DNA from: UBA3263 sp964586765 | GTDB taxonomy: Bacteria; Bacteroidota; Bacteroidia; Bacteroidales; Muribaculaceae | Direction of reading: 5' to 3' | Assembly (NCBI GenBank): GCA_964586765.1 | Contig: CAZPHN010000003.1 | Coordinates: 1 to 64,000 of the forward strand | DNA length: 64,000 nucleotides | Part shown: piece after piece, positions 51,491 through 60,779 of the stretch | Layout: each line of letters starts with the position of its first letter | Numbering within the stretch: the stretch's first letter is position 1 | Notes under the pieces: generated by a model | Databases searched by the model: none | What the model was told of the DNA's origin: nothing | What the model saw: only the letters and a program-made list of their open reading frames with translations | Made by a program: the position numbers and the translations under genes

Positions 51491-51524
51491 CAAAATTAAA
51501 CAAAATTTCACATTTTACCCCCCC
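51491..51524 (-). promoter_or_regulatory. Promoter region of the caspase operon with a G7 tract
   Basis: Minus strand -7 element TAATTTTG (51491-51498), about 20 bases before the start codon. At the place of the -33 element there is a run of seven G (C7 on the plus strand, 51518-51524) instead of TTTG. Confidence 0.5.
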
Positions 51525-51543
51525 GATTCGTTAAACTGTGTTA

Positions 51544-51582
51544 AAACAAAACTCGACTGCTGCAAAAATACAGCAATCGAGT
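51544..51582 (-). terminator. Terminator of upp
   Basis: On the minus strand ACTCGATTGCTG pairs with CAGCAGTCGAGT around a short loop and is followed by TTTTGTTTT. It separates upp from the caspase operon promoter. Confidence 0.82.
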
Positions 51583-51604
51583 CAATGAGTTATGAAAAAA
51601 TGCT

Positions 51605-52258
51605 TTAGAGTTTGGGACCGAAGGCAAGGTCGCCGGCGTCGCCGAGTCCGGGTACTATGTAGGAGTGGCTGTTGATTTCGGGGTCGACGGCTCCAATCCA
51701 GACTGTGGTCTTATCCTCGGGGAAGGTTGCCTTGACGTAGTCAACGGCTTGCTGAGAGGCTATCACGGAGGCTACGTGAATTTTGGCAGGGGTACCTTTG
51801 GTCAGCAACGCGCGGTAGCTCAGTTCCATTGATGCGCCGGTAGCGAGCATCGGGTCAACGAGTATCAAGGTCTTGCCGGTGAGGTCTGGCGACGCGATGT
51901 ATTCAATAAAGACATCGAAGTTTTCCTTTTCTTTGTATTTGCGGTATGCGCTGACAAAGGCGTTTTCCGCATGGTCAAAGAAGTTAAGGAAACCCTGATG
52001 GAAGGGGAGTCCGGCGCGGAAAATCGTTGCCAGAACCACATCCGAGCCAATTACGCGACAGTCGCAGGGCGACAGCGGGGTCTGGATGGTTTCTGTCTTA
52101 TAGTCAAGTTTACGCGAGATTTCGTATGCCATGATTTCGCCTATGCGTTCAAGGTTGCGGCGAAAGCGGAGCATGTCGGTCTGTACGTCAACGTTGCGCA
52201 GTTCCATCATATATTGACTTACAAGTGAGTCTTGTTTCGCAAAATCAATGATTTCCAT
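51605..52258 (-). CDS. upp: Uracil phosphoribosyltransferase
   Basis: A 217-residue type I phosphoribosyltransferase that makes UMP from uracil and PRPP in the cytoplasm. The PRPP loop is clear (KTLILVDPMLATGASM), with an N-terminal FRRNLERIGEIMAYEISRKL stretch and the C-terminal uracil-binding part (VGAVDPEINSHSYIVPGLGDAGDLAFG in pattern). Standard length. Read alone, with a terminator behind it; the gap to the barrel protein gene carries only short AT-rich repeats. Confidence 0.96.
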   Translation of the reverse strand: MEIIDFAKQDSLVSQYMMELRNVDVQTDMLRFRRNLERIGEIMAYEISRKLDYKTETIQTPLSPCDCRVIGSDVVLATIFRAGLPFHQGFLNFFDHAENAFVSAYRKYKEKENFDVFIEYIASPDLTGKTLILVDPMLATGASMELSYRALLTKGTPAKIHVASVIASQQAVDYVKATFPEDKTTVWIGAVDPEINSHSYIVPGLGDAGDLAFGPKL

Positions 52259-52308
52259 GGGGTAGGGTTTATGGTTTATGGTTTAGAGTTTAGTGAGTCA
52301 CAAAAACA

Positions 52309-52330
52309 ATTTTGTATTTTGTATTTTGTA
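52309..52330. repeat. Short tandem repeat, three units of a 7-base motif
   Basis: TTTTGTA occurs three times in a row between upp and the barrel protein gene; TTTATGG-type units also repeat at about 52268-52290. It may tune the upp promoter or be neutral. Confidence 0.6.
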
Positions 52331-52331
52331 T

Positions 52332-53960
52332 TCAGAACTTATATTCCGCGCCTGCCATGATTGCTATGCCCTGCGAGGGAATTGCCGGACCGAGATACCA
52401 GTGGCGGTTCAGAAGGTTTTCGCCGTTGATAAAGGCTGTCCAGTTCGAGTTAAACTGGTAGCCTACCGATGCGTTTAGCTTGTTTATGTTCAGGAGGTTC
52501 TGGTAGCCATCGGGAGTCTGCGGCATTATGTCGGCGACTTTGTTACGACTTGTGCGCAGATGGTAGCTAAGGGTGATGTTGAGCGGGTCGATGGGGCGCA
52601 CGGTGGCAGCGGCAATAAGGTTAAACTTGGCGTGGTCGCCCCAAAGCGCATAGCCTGTGGTGTACTCGCCGACAGGTCCCTGAGCCATTTCGGCGCGCAC
52701 CTTCAGCGACAGGTATTGGCGATAGTCATAATTGAGTTCGCCGCCCCAATGTCCGCCACAAACGTTCACGCCGTGCATCGTCCCAAAACCGACTTGCGGA
52801 AGCATCCAGTCATTGGTCCATGCATAGCCGCCAAAGAAACCGATTGATGCGCCTGCCCATGGTCCGAGCGTCATGCCGGCGTCAGCGGTAAAGATACGTG
52901 AAAATCCAGCTTCGAAATCTGACTTGAGATACGGCTGTATGTCATACAGCATAGCGCGTGAGTTTGACTCAAGTCTGCCGTCGGTCTTGCCCCACAGTGT
53001 GAAATGAGAAGACGGATGCCACGAAAGGTCGATTTTCGGAACCACAAGTCCCGAATACTTATAATATACGTTACCGTTCTTGATGTCAATGCCGGCGGCA
53101 ATGCGGGCGGTAAACTTATCTGCTACAAAGGTATATGCAGGCTCAACGTGGGTGACACCCTTGTTTGCGCCTGAGGTTGAGTGCATCAGCGTCTGACGCA
53201 GAACCAGTCCCCAATGTGAGCGTTTCGAGTAATGCCAGTTGGCGGTAAGGTCGATATTCCCGATATTGTGTGTCGGATTTTCCGGAAAACCGAAACCTAA
53301 CAATGTATAGTCGATTCCGATGCGATAATCAAGCTTTTTGTCAATAATTCCGTTCCATCCGGCGTTTGCGTTCAGGAAATTGGCATTAACCGAACTCGGA
53401 TCGACCGGAAAAGGCATATTATAATTCGAAAAATTATAAATCAGCGCGCCTGACAGCGACCCTTGTGACGTAATCCAATTAGTCCTTCCGCCAATCAGTC
53501 CGCTGTTACGGCGCAGCTGTACCTTGCGGTTATCTTGGAAAAAGTTGTCGGGATACTCTGTTTTATATTTGAAACCGTTAAACTGCATGAAGGCGTCAAC
53601 CTGAAGGCTGTCGCGGTCAATGGCGCGATAACCTGCCGAGGCATTGAGATTCCACAGCGGACCGTATGACAGAGCGGCATAACCGCGCTGAGACGAGCGG
53701 AGCAGACGCGCCGCCCATTCCGCGGGTTCAAGCGTGACGATTTCCGGCGTAAGTTCAGCCATGGTAACGGACGATGCCATAGGCAGACGTCCGGGGGTGA
53801 CGCTGGGCAGACTTACGGTTGGCTGCAAGCGCAGGCGTGTCGCCGCCTGTTCTTCCGGAACAACCTGATGGGTAACGGTGATTTCCGAGTTCAGTTCCTG
53901 ACTTCTGACGGCGGCGGGCATAAGTGCCGCGAATATCAGCGGATAAATATAGCGGTTCAT
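52332..53960 (-). CDS. TonB-receptor-like outer membrane beta-barrel protein
   Basis: A 542-residue protein with a signal peptide (to about residue 20). There is no plug domain; residues about 95-542 are barrel strands such as AALSYGPLWNLNASAGYRAIDRDSLQVDAFMQFNG and LNASVGYQFNSNWTAFINGENLLNRHWY, ending IAIMAGAEYKF with the aromatic last residue. The strands around ENLLNR are typical for the end of TonB-dependent receptors. The gene directly follows the large TPR gene with no gap (adjacent stop and start codons), so the two likely act together in the envelope. Confidence 0.83.
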   Translation of the reverse strand: MNRYIYPLIFAALMPAAVRSQELNSEITVTHQVVPEEQAATRLRLQPTVSLPSVTPGRLPMASSVTMAELTPEIVTLEPAEWAARLLRSSQRGYAALSYGPLWNLNASAGYRAIDRDSLQVDAFMQFNGFKYKTEYPDNFFQDNRKVQLRRNSGLIGGRTNWITSQGSLSGALIYNFSNYNMPFPVDPSSVNANFLNANAGWNGIIDKKLDYRIGIDYTLLGFGFPENPTHNIGNIDLTANWHYSKRSHWGLVLRQTLMHSTSGANKGVTHVEPAYTFVADKFTARIAAGIDIKNGNVYYKYSGLVVPKIDLSWHPSSHFTLWGKTDGRLESNSRAMLYDIQPYLKSDFEAGFSRIFTADAGMTLGPWAGASIGFFGGYAWTNDWMLPQVGFGTMHGVNVCGGHWGGELNYDYRQYLSLKVRAEMAQGPVGEYTTGYALWGDHAKFNLIAAATVRPIDPLNITLSYHLRTSRNKVADIMPQTPDGYQNLLNINKLNASVGYQFNSNWTAFINGENLLNRHWYLGPAIPSQGIAIMAGAEYKF

Positions 53961-56822
53961 TTATTTGGAAAGGCGTTGGTCAATCATTTGGAAAATGTCG
54001 GCTTCGGTGCCGGGATAATTCGAGCGGAGAACCTTAAGATACTCGTTTGCCTCGAAATCGGAGCCTTGAGCGCGCAGAATGTCGCTCAAAAGCACGTATG
54101 CGCGTGCCAGCCAGTAAGCGTGAGGCGGATTTGCATCAATAAGTGACTCGATACGTTCCTGCGCTTTGTCCAAGCTGCCGTTGCTGAACTCATCGGCGGC
54201 AAGGTCGTAGGCGGCGCGGGTTCCGTAGAGCGTTTCGGGATGCTTGGCAAGCTCTATGCGCAGCTTGTCGGCGTCTGCCGTCTTGCCGGTTTCGGCAAGT
54301 GCATAAGCGCGTATGAACTTGACTTCCTGAAGGTCACTTCCGGCGGCTGCCGAGCTCTTAAGAATATTGTCCGACGTTGAAAGGATTACGTCATACTGAC
54401 CCATGTCGCGTGCGCTGCGAAGCATGCCCATACGTGCCGAGTGGCGCATGGTGGCGGTCGACGCACGCTCCTCCAACGCGATGAAGCGTTGCAGCGCGCG
54501 GTCGGTCATGCCGAGGTCATACTCGGCTTGGGCGGCAATGCCCATAGCCTCCTCAGCTCCCTCTGCATCGGGATATTTCTTAAGCATCTGGTCGCTGAAC
54601 GCCAGACGGTCGGCGGCGGTTGTGGCAGCCTTCGCCTTTCTTAGAAGCGAGGCGGCGGCAATGGCGTTGCGCTCAACCTCATCGAGCTGCGGCGCGCCGG
54701 CGGTCGACGTCAGGAAAGCGTCAAGCTCCTCTATGTTGCCTCGGCGTGAGTAGATGCTCTTAAGGTCCTGAAGGGCGAGCGTAGCTTCCGCGCTCGACGG
54801 ATGACGCCTGATTACCTCCTTATAATAATCTACCGCGCGGTCCATGTCGCCTGAATTTGCGGTAAGGATGGCAAGCTGAAGGAGGGCGTTGCGTCCCTGA
54901 CGGGTCGACGCATAGCTATCGGCGATGCTCTCATATGTAGCGATTGCGCGGTCGGTCTGTCCGGCAGAGCTGAAGGTCAGTGCCTTCTCGGTCAGCGCGT
55001 CGGGGCGCAGAGCTGATTTCGGGAAATTGGTTATTAGTTCCTCAAGCAGCGACAGCTTCTCTGATGTTTTGCCCATGTGCCCTTGCATCATTGCCTGTTG
55101 GAGCAGAGGGTAGTCACCCGTCTGCGGACTCATGTCGTATGCCTGACGGTAAGTTTTGAGTGCGTTTTGAAAATCCGACGCATAATAATATGTATCGGCA
55201 ATGCGGTTATACGCATCGGTCTTGGCGTCGTCGGTAAGTGACAGGGTCGTTGCTTTGCTGAATTGCTCACGCGCAAGCTCATATTTTCGCTGTCCGAACA
55301 GCGCGTAGCCTAAATTATACGTTGCAACCCCACGGTTTACATCTCCTATAGAGGCGGCACGCAGAAAATCCTTGTAGGCTTTCTCCGCGCGGGTGTAATC
55401 TTCATTGGCATAATGCGCGTCTGCAAGCCAAAGTGTGGTCTGACGCGCTATTTCTGCATTTTGTTTGTGCAATTTGTCGGCTTGAGTCAACAAATCGATT
55501 GCTTTTTTGACATTTCCGGCCTGAAGTGCGCGCGAACCAAGCACGAACAGAACCTGTTGGCGGGCGTCAAGAATTTGCGGAGTGTTGGTCTTGAGTGCGT
55601 TGAGCGAGCGCAACGCTCCCTCATAGTCGTTGGTTGAAATATAGCCTTTAATAAGGTAGTCCTGAACCGTAGCTGCATAGCGGCTCTTGGGATAACGGCG
55701 AATGAAGTCCTCGAAGGTCTGCACCGATGAACCGAAGGGCACACGTCCGCCGTCAACCTGAGCCACGGCATAATTATAATATGCCATCTCGGTTGTGGCG
55801 GCATCATAATCCATCTTTGTCGCTTTTTCAAACGCGAGAAGGGCGGCGGCAGGATTGCCTTTGGAAATATATGACTGACCTATAGTCAGAGCTGCACTTT
55901 GACCCATGGCATTCTGCATGTCGGAAACCGGTGCGAGCAGTTCGATAGCGCGCTGATAGTCCCCGCGCGCATAGGCGTCAACGCCAACTATATAGCGTAC
56001 GCTGAGCGGCGCGCTTTCTTCATTATTCTCCATGTAAGGGCGAAGCAACTGCAGGGCTTTTGAGTCATTGCCAAGCGCGTAATATGATTCACCTGCCACT
56101 CTGCGTGCCTCATCGGCAAATTCGGAGTCGGAGTCAATAAGCGGCTCTGCAAGCCTCAAGGCTTCCTTATAGTTACCTTCCTTAAAGCGTATTTGCGACA
56201 GATAGAAGTCGGCACTCGCACCGGGCTCGCGCGAACGGTCAACGGAGTTGAGAAGCTCGACAGCCGTCGTGTAATCCTCGCGCAGATAGGCTATGTAGCC
56301 GCGATAAAACTTTGCGGGGTTGCTGTATTTCCCTTTGCCGTCAAGACTCATGAAAATGGAGTCGGCACCATCAAAATCGCCGGTTTTCAGCATCGAGTAT
56401 GCGCGGCGGTAGTCTAACTCTTCGGTCTGGGCGGGTTGGAGAGCCGAGCGGCTTATGGCGTTGAGCTCGCGCAGCGCGGCAGAATAATTACCGGAAAAGA
56501 ACGTCAGAGACGCAAGCATGAGCCTCGCCTGTTCGAGTTTAACGGAGTTAGGAAATTGGGCGCAGAAAGCAGTCAGCAGCGACCGGCTGTCGCTCAGTCC
56601 GGCGCGATACGATGCCACTGCCTGAAGCCAAGAAAGTCGCTCGCGGTCAGTCGACCCCATGCGTAATGCGGTCTGACATTGGTCAATACAGCCAATAAGG
56701 TTGCCGTCGGCAAGCATCAAGGCAGCGCGTTCTGCATATCCTTGTGATTGCGGCGAATTAACCTGAGCCGTAGCGGTCAATCCGCTAAGGGCAAGTGCTA
56801 ATACAGCATATTTCAGATTCAT
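53961..56822 (-). CDS. Large exported tetratricopeptide repeat protein
   Basis: A 953-residue protein with a signal peptide (MNLKYAVLALALSGLTATA) and TPR-like repeats along almost the whole length, for instance AKFYRGYIAYLREDYTTAVELLNSVDRS, ADEARRVAGESYYALGNDSKALQLL, GVATYNLGYALFGQRKYELAREQFSKA and GRNALLQLAILTANSGDMDRAVDYYKEVIRRHPSS. Such proteins bridge envelope partners; the likely partner here is the barrel protein encoded right behind it. No catalytic domain seen. High Ala, Asp and Arg content is like that of neighbouring housekeeping genes. Confidence 0.9.
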   Translation of the reverse strand: MNLKYAVLALALSGLTATAQVNSPQSQGYAERAALMLADGNLIGCIDQCQTALRMGSTDRERLSWLQAVASYRAGLSDSRSLLTAFCAQFPNSVKLEQARLMLASLTFFSGNYSAALRELNAISRSALQPAQTEELDYRRAYSMLKTGDFDGADSIFMSLDGKGKYSNPAKFYRGYIAYLREDYTTAVELLNSVDRSREPGASADFYLSQIRFKEGNYKEALRLAEPLIDSDSEFADEARRVAGESYYALGNDSKALQLLRPYMENNEESAPLSVRYIVGVDAYARGDYQRAIELLAPVSDMQNAMGQSAALTIGQSYISKGNPAAALLAFEKATKMDYDAATTEMAYYNYAVAQVDGGRVPFGSSVQTFEDFIRRYPKSRYAATVQDYLIKGYISTNDYEGALRSLNALKTNTPQILDARQQVLFVLGSRALQAGNVKKAIDLLTQADKLHKQNAEIARQTTLWLADAHYANEDYTRAEKAYKDFLRAASIGDVNRGVATYNLGYALFGQRKYELAREQFSKATTLSLTDDAKTDAYNRIADTYYYASDFQNALKTYRQAYDMSPQTGDYPLLQQAMMQGHMGKTSEKLSLLEELITNFPKSALRPDALTEKALTFSSAGQTDRAIATYESIADSYASTRQGRNALLQLAILTANSGDMDRAVDYYKEVIRRHPSSAEATLALQDLKSIYSRRGNIEELDAFLTSTAGAPQLDEVERNAIAAASLLRKAKAATTAADRLAFSDQMLKKYPDAEGAEEAMGIAAQAEYDLGMTDRALQRFIALEERASTATMRHSARMGMLRSARDMGQYDVILSTSDNILKSSAAAGSDLQEVKFIRAYALAETGKTADADKLRIELAKHPETLYGTRAAYDLAADEFSNGSLDKAQERIESLIDANPPHAYWLARAYVLLSDILRAQGSDFEANEYLKVLRSNYPGTEADIFQMIDQRLSK

Positions 56823-56984
56823 AACTTTCGAGAGTCAAATCAAATTCACCCACAAAGTTACAATTTTTAAATGAAAAATGAAAACCGCCCACCGAAAATC
56901 CCCGCCGCCACCCCTAAGGATCGATTGCGTATACCATCGTAGGGATGCTTCCCGGAGCATCCTCATTGCGCGCCCTGCCGGCGC

Positions 56985-57017
56985 AAAAAACAGCAGCGGA
57001 ACATTCATCCCGCTGCC
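56985..57017 (-). terminator. Terminator of the 57042-59627 gene
   Basis: Minus strand GGCAGCGGGA...GTTCCGCTGCTG followed by TTTTTT; related in sequence to the terminator at 36452-36490. The rest of 56823-57041 has a further hairpin (GGATGCT/AGCATCC, about 56943-56963) and no gene. Confidence 0.8.
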
Positions 57018-57041
57018 ATTTCAGAGTGTATGTTTTTGAGA

Positions 57042-57513
57042 TTAGATGGCTACTTTGAAGGTCTTGGAGGGGGTGGTCAGGATGTACGCCTCGCCGGATT
57101 TGAGGGTCACGGAGCGGTCAAAGCCGGTGTAGATGGTCTTGCCGCTGACGTCATATACGCTAACCGGCTCATCCTCATCGAGTCCTATGATTGAAACCGT
57201 ATTGCGATTAACCGAAATACGCACCTGTCCGTCAGCCGCACTAATAGCCTCAATGTCAACGGTCGAATTGCTTACAAGAACCATATTAAGATTATTCTCG
57301 CCATGGAGCGGCTCGGTCATGAACACATTATTCTCGAGTCGGTCGGTTACATCCTCGCCATTATAAGTGACAGAGTGGATTTTCCAGCCTTCTTCAGGTT
57401 GAAGCTCAACTACTGCCTTTGTTCCCTCCTTATAAGTATGACGGATTGCGTGATTGTCAGCACCCTTCACAACCAAAGTCGCATCAGCCTCTGGCGCAAA
57501 CTCAATCTTCAAA
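57042..57513 (-). repeat. Constant C-terminal module, copy 2
   Basis: Nearly the same DNA as 35960-36431, in inverted orientation. The identity is highest over the last ~330 bases before the stop codon. Confidence 0.85.
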
Positions 57514-59627
57514 ATACCGTCACTTTCAACGTAGCCTTTATAGTCCGAAATAGTCAGTATCTGGTTGGTAAGACTGCTCATAATGTCCTGTCCATCCAAG
57601 GTAATGGAGGATATAATGTTCCCATCATTAGGTACAATAAAGAACTCAAAATTGGAGCCTTGAAACGTTGTACCATTTACTAAAGGATTGAGGGTATTAC
57701 TATAAACTTTGCCATTGCCAACAATTTCAAGAGAGAAACTCCTCTGCCACAGTGTGCTTTCGCTAATATAAAAGATTGAATTTACATTAGCTTTATCATA
57801 TGTATGGAGGTACGGAGCATAGTTGTTCATGTTGAGAGCGCGCTCTGAGCCGTTTTCATCAGTGAATACGAAAGAAACGCCGTAGTAATCGCCGGTGTAG
57901 TAGCGAAAGTTGTTCAGTTCAATGGTGAATATCTGAGCATCGGACTCTTCTGTGGTAGGAAGAACAGTGATCTCGCCGTACTCTTCAACACCCTTACCGA
58001 TATAAATATCGTTAATGACGTTATATAGAACGACCCCCCCCTCAACACTCTTGATGGTGAATACTTCGTTTGCAGACGAGTTTTCATCAACCGATGCCCA
58101 ATCTTCAGCCACAGGGTCGAAAGAAAGATAAGTATTACCACGGGGATAGAAAATATTGAGTTTCATGCCGTTCATACCTGTGGTGAGCAAATCGTTAGCA
58201 GTCTTGATAGTATTTGCTACGATTTCATCTCCCTTCTCGATGATGTCATTAGAATAGGGAAGAGCCGTAATTTCATCGATACCTGCGTTAAGAACGTTAG
58301 CAACCACAGAAGGAACATTCGCAACGTAAGGCTGAATCTTTTTTGCGATTAAAGAGGAGATACATGAAACAATGTAATCATGAAGACCTTCTTCATCAAC
58401 GTCAAAAATAGACCAAATTGAACCGTCGTCGTTAGCAGTGTAATAAGTCAAAGGATTGTTATATGTATCAACATTGAGGGCATTTCTATCAGATATGCCG
58501 TTAACAAAAATATTTATTCCGATGAAACGCCCGTTGTTATTGAGAACGAAACGTATAGAAACAGCTTCTTCCTTGGAATTAACGGGAGTGTTATCGGCTC
58601 CGAGATAGGTCTGTGTTGCGGGGTTATACAAATAATATGATGCAAGCTCTTCGGTAGCCTCAACTTCGTTTACATAAGTTGTACTTTCGAGTACAAAGAC
58701 GGCTTCAGGATCACCCAAAGTCTCAGCCATTGGATAGGTGGTCTCACCAACTGCGAGATACGGATTTTGCTTGCCGTATGCTACACGACGCAGGTTCAGG
58801 AAAGCAATCTCCTTGCCATTGAACATGGCATTAAGCTTGGTGTTAGCCTTGTCTATGTACTCATTCCAGATAGACTTAATCTGATCTTCGTAGTCAAAAG
58901 AAACATCGAGCTTGCTAAGAGCGTCGATACCTGCGTTAAGTTCTGCTGCAACCCAAGGGACAGCTTCCGAATAATTCGCCATCAAGGTTGAATACTGCTC
59001 AACCATAGCCTTCATGTTAGACTCAAGAACTTTGTATTCAATAGAATCAAGGCTTGCTTCAATATTTTCAATATCGACATCGTAGAACCACCACTGAGTG
59101 CCTTCGTCACCAATGTTAAACCAGTTGCCGAGGAACTGAGAAGTACCCTTGATGGCATCAAGTGCCCAGACTCCATGGTCAAGAACACCGGTCTCATTCT
59201 GAAGCGAGAGACCATAGGAGCCATTACCGTTATCCTTTACATATATGTCCTGTGCACCGTCAGTGGTTGCAGTACCGCTGTCATAAGCACCTACGAACTC
59301 TGAACCGTCTCTTGTGATAAATGAGAATATATACGCTTTTTCATCACTATCTTTTGTGATATAGTTGTAGATGTTAACCGTACCTTCTTCGGTGCCGGGA
59401 ACAACTGCCCATACGGCAGCCTCACTGAGTTCCTCGGCACGATAGAGGGTTGTCTCCGCTCCGCCATTGTCGAGTTTTTCCGGAGTGTACGTTACCCACG
59501 GCAGACCACGGTTAGCCTTGATTACATAGTACTTGGGAGCCTCATTTGTACCGACTTCCAGTACGTCAGCGGCAAAGGCATTACCAGCCAAAAGTACCAT
59601 TGACAGAATCGCAATAGATTTCTTCAT
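57042..59627 (-). CDS. Secreted protein with repeated globular domains and constant C-terminal module
   Basis: An 861-residue protein with signal peptide MKKSIAILSMVLLAGNAFA. It has three related units of about 150-200 residues, each a beta-rich part (YYVIKANRGLPWVTYTPE; NPYLAVGETTYPMAE; GNTYLSFDPVAEDWAS), with helical linkers of the type VPWVAAELNAGIDALSKL and VPSVVANVLNAGIDEITALP after the first two. I do not recognise the fold; a trefoil- or lectin-like fold is possible. From about residue 635 two small beta domains and a sorting-like tail follow. The last ~155 residues are nearly identical to those of the BspA-like gene at 33778-36431, though the front halves are unrelated. A G8 run (58034-58041) lies inside the coding part. 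It is transcribed behind leader RNA copy 2. Confidence 0.82.
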   Translation of the reverse strand: MKKSIAILSMVLLAGNAFAADVLEVGTNEAPKYYVIKANRGLPWVTYTPEKLDNGGAETTLYRAEELSEAAVWAVVPGTEEGTVNIYNYITKDSDEKAYIFSFITRDGSEFVGAYDSGTATTDGAQDIYVKDNGNGSYGLSLQNETGVLDHGVWALDAIKGTSQFLGNWFNIGDEGTQWWFYDVDIENIEASLDSIEYKVLESNMKAMVEQYSTLMANYSEAVPWVAAELNAGIDALSKLDVSFDYEDQIKSIWNEYIDKANTKLNAMFNGKEIAFLNLRRVAYGKQNPYLAVGETTYPMAETLGDPEAVFVLESTTYVNEVEATEELASYYLYNPATQTYLGADNTPVNSKEEAVSIRFVLNNNGRFIGINIFVNGISDRNALNVDTYNNPLTYYTANDDGSIWSIFDVDEEGLHDYIVSCISSLIAKKIQPYVANVPSVVANVLNAGIDEITALPYSNDIIEKGDEIVANTIKTANDLLTTGMNGMKLNIFYPRGNTYLSFDPVAEDWASVDENSSANEVFTIKSVEGGVVLYNVINDIYIGKGVEEYGEITVLPTTEESDAQIFTIELNNFRYYTGDYYGVSFVFTDENGSERALNMNNYAPYLHTYDKANVNSIFYISESTLWQRSFSLEIVGNGKVYSNTLNPLVNGTTFQGSNFEFFIVPNDGNIISSITLDGQDIMSSLTNQILTISDYKGYVESDGILKIEFAPEADATLVVKGADNHAIRHTYKEGTKAVVELQPEEGWKIHSVTYNGEDVTDRLENNVFMTEPLHGENNLNMVLVSNSTVDIEAISAADGQVRISVNRNTVSIIGLDEDEPVSVYDVSGKTIYTGFDRSVTLKSGEAYILTTPSKTFKVAI

Positions 59628-59708
59628 AATCTTGTTGTGATTAAATGTGAAAAGAGTTTTGTACCTCCTTGTCCCCTAAGTCGGTGTTAATCATTTGGTT
59701 TATAAACA

Positions 59709-59989
59709 AAAAAAGCGCGAGGACCTTACCTTCTGTCCGTTCTTACGACTTGAGGCCTTCGCTTTGCCCATTGGAGTAGAACGGACAGAGCAGAAGCCTC
59801 ACGCGGATTTACACACGTATATATATGTAACCACATAAGGCGTCTATCCCTGTCTCATTCTTGACTCCAATTAGAAAGTTGCGAAGTTTCAGCAAGCCAA
59901 GAAGGAGCGTCAGATAAACGCTTCAAAAATATGTCTTTGTCAATTCCCGCCCGCTAATCCCATAACCGGGCTTCTGCTGACGGTTTGAC
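59709..59989 (-). ncRNA. Duplicated structured leader RNA, copy 2 (unknown class)
   Basis: Reverse complement of copy 1 with only a handful of changes: single bases in the middle, one T fewer before GGGCAAAGCGAAGG, and a replaced block of about ten bases after GGCCTC. In this copy the terminal stem is CUGUCCGUUCU with AGAACGGACAG, fully paired, where copy 1 uses G-U pairs. It ends in GCGCUUUUUUU. The secreted-protein gene starts 82 bases after its end. This RNA, its promoter and repeat R4 fill 59628-60105; there is no other gene. Confidence 0.72.
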
Positions 59990-59993
59990 TCCG

Positions 59994-60020
59994 CAAAAGT
60001 AACGATTTTTATTGAATCCG
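59994..60020 (-). promoter_or_regulatory. Promoter of structured leader RNA copy 2
   Basis: Minus strand TACTTTTG at 59994-60001, with TTG 19 bases upstream; identical to the copy 1 promoter. The identity with copy 1 stops a few bases further upstream, at a T-run. Confidence 0.72.
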
Positions 60021-60041
60021 CAAGCAAAAAAGGAAAAAAAT

Positions 60042-60098
60042 CTTGGGGGCGATACGCGTCCTCGCGTATTGAGACGCGTCAGCGTCTCCGGGAAGCCG
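60042..60098. repeat. GC-rich palindromic repeat, partial copy R4
   Basis: The first half matches the left arm of R2 (CTTGGGGGCGATACGCG, then GAGACGCGTCAGCGTCT). The right arm is missing; the sequence runs into the end of the SprT-like gene. Confidence 0.75.
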
Positions 60099-60105
60099 GT
60101 TGTGT

Positions 60106-60729
60106 TTACTCGGGGAGCGGGGGGAGGTCCGAAGGGAGGGGGAAGACGCGGGCGGTGCGGGTGTGGGGGTAGCGGTTGAAGTAGGGGTTACGGGTGGTGA
60201 ACCAGCGGACGGAGGTGATGGAGGGGTGGCGCGACAGGAGTGCCGCTATTTGGCGGAAGCATGTGGAGGCGGGGACAGCTATTCCGCTTGTGCCGTCGGA
60301 AAACTCAACGATGCCTACGATGTGGTCGCGCAGCCTGTTGTCCGTTTCTTGATCCGTGCGGGCAATGCGCTCGCTGATGGTGATATGTCGGCTCCACTCG
60401 CGGTTTATTTTATCCATTACCGCACGGAAGAAATGACCATGGGGAGCGGTGTCGGTTAGCTGATTGCAGAGAATAAGGAGATGAATCATTTCGTGGAGCA
60501 GAACGTCATCTATGGCGTCGGCTGAACGGTCGTGATAATTGCTCCAGCGCATTGAAAAGTCGCTGTAATGCCACGTTAAGTCCCGGTTACGTCGACGTTT
60601 GTAGCATATCATTCCGGCATAGGTTTTCGCATTGGTCAGCCTGACCGGAATATCCGGCAGTCGATCCTTGAAAATCTGGCGGTTTAACGCTGCGAACCGC
60701 TCCTTGATATATTCGACTGTAGCTTTCAT
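60106..60729 (-). CDS. SprT-like zinc metallopeptidase domain protein
   Basis: A 207-residue cytoplasmic protein. DDVLLHEMIHLLILCN holds the HExxH zinc site, and APHGHFFRAVMDKINRE supplies the third His, the standard SprT/Spartan arrangement. Front part: IKERFAALNRQIFKDRLPDIPVRL, also typical. The C-terminus (about 140-207) is a small beta region without the usual zinc ribbon. SprT-like proteins in eukaryotes cut DNA-protein crosslinks; the role in bacteria is not settled. It is divergent from the HAD gene, and its end touches repeat R4. Confidence 0.9.
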   Translation of the reverse strand: MKATVEYIKERFAALNRQIFKDRLPDIPVRLTNAKTYAGMICYKRRRNRDLTWHYSDFSMRWSNYHDRSADAIDDVLLHEMIHLLILCNQLTDTAPHGHFFRAVMDKINREWSRHITISERIARTDQETDNRLRDHIVGIVEFSDGTSGIAVPASTCFRQIAALLSRHPSITSVRWFTTRNPYFNRYPHTRTARVFPLPSDLPPLPE

Positions 60730-60767
60730 ATCTGATTACAAATTTACTGAAAAATCCGATTTTTTCG

Positions 60768-60775
60768 TAACTTTG
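60768..60775 (+). promoter_or_regulatory. -7 element of the HAD phosphatase gene
   Basis: TAACTTTG ends 5 bases before the ATG at 60780, so transcription would start at or next to the start codon (leaderless mRNA). A weak TTTA lies 21 bases upstream. Confidence 0.55.
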
Positions 60776-60779
60776 TGGC

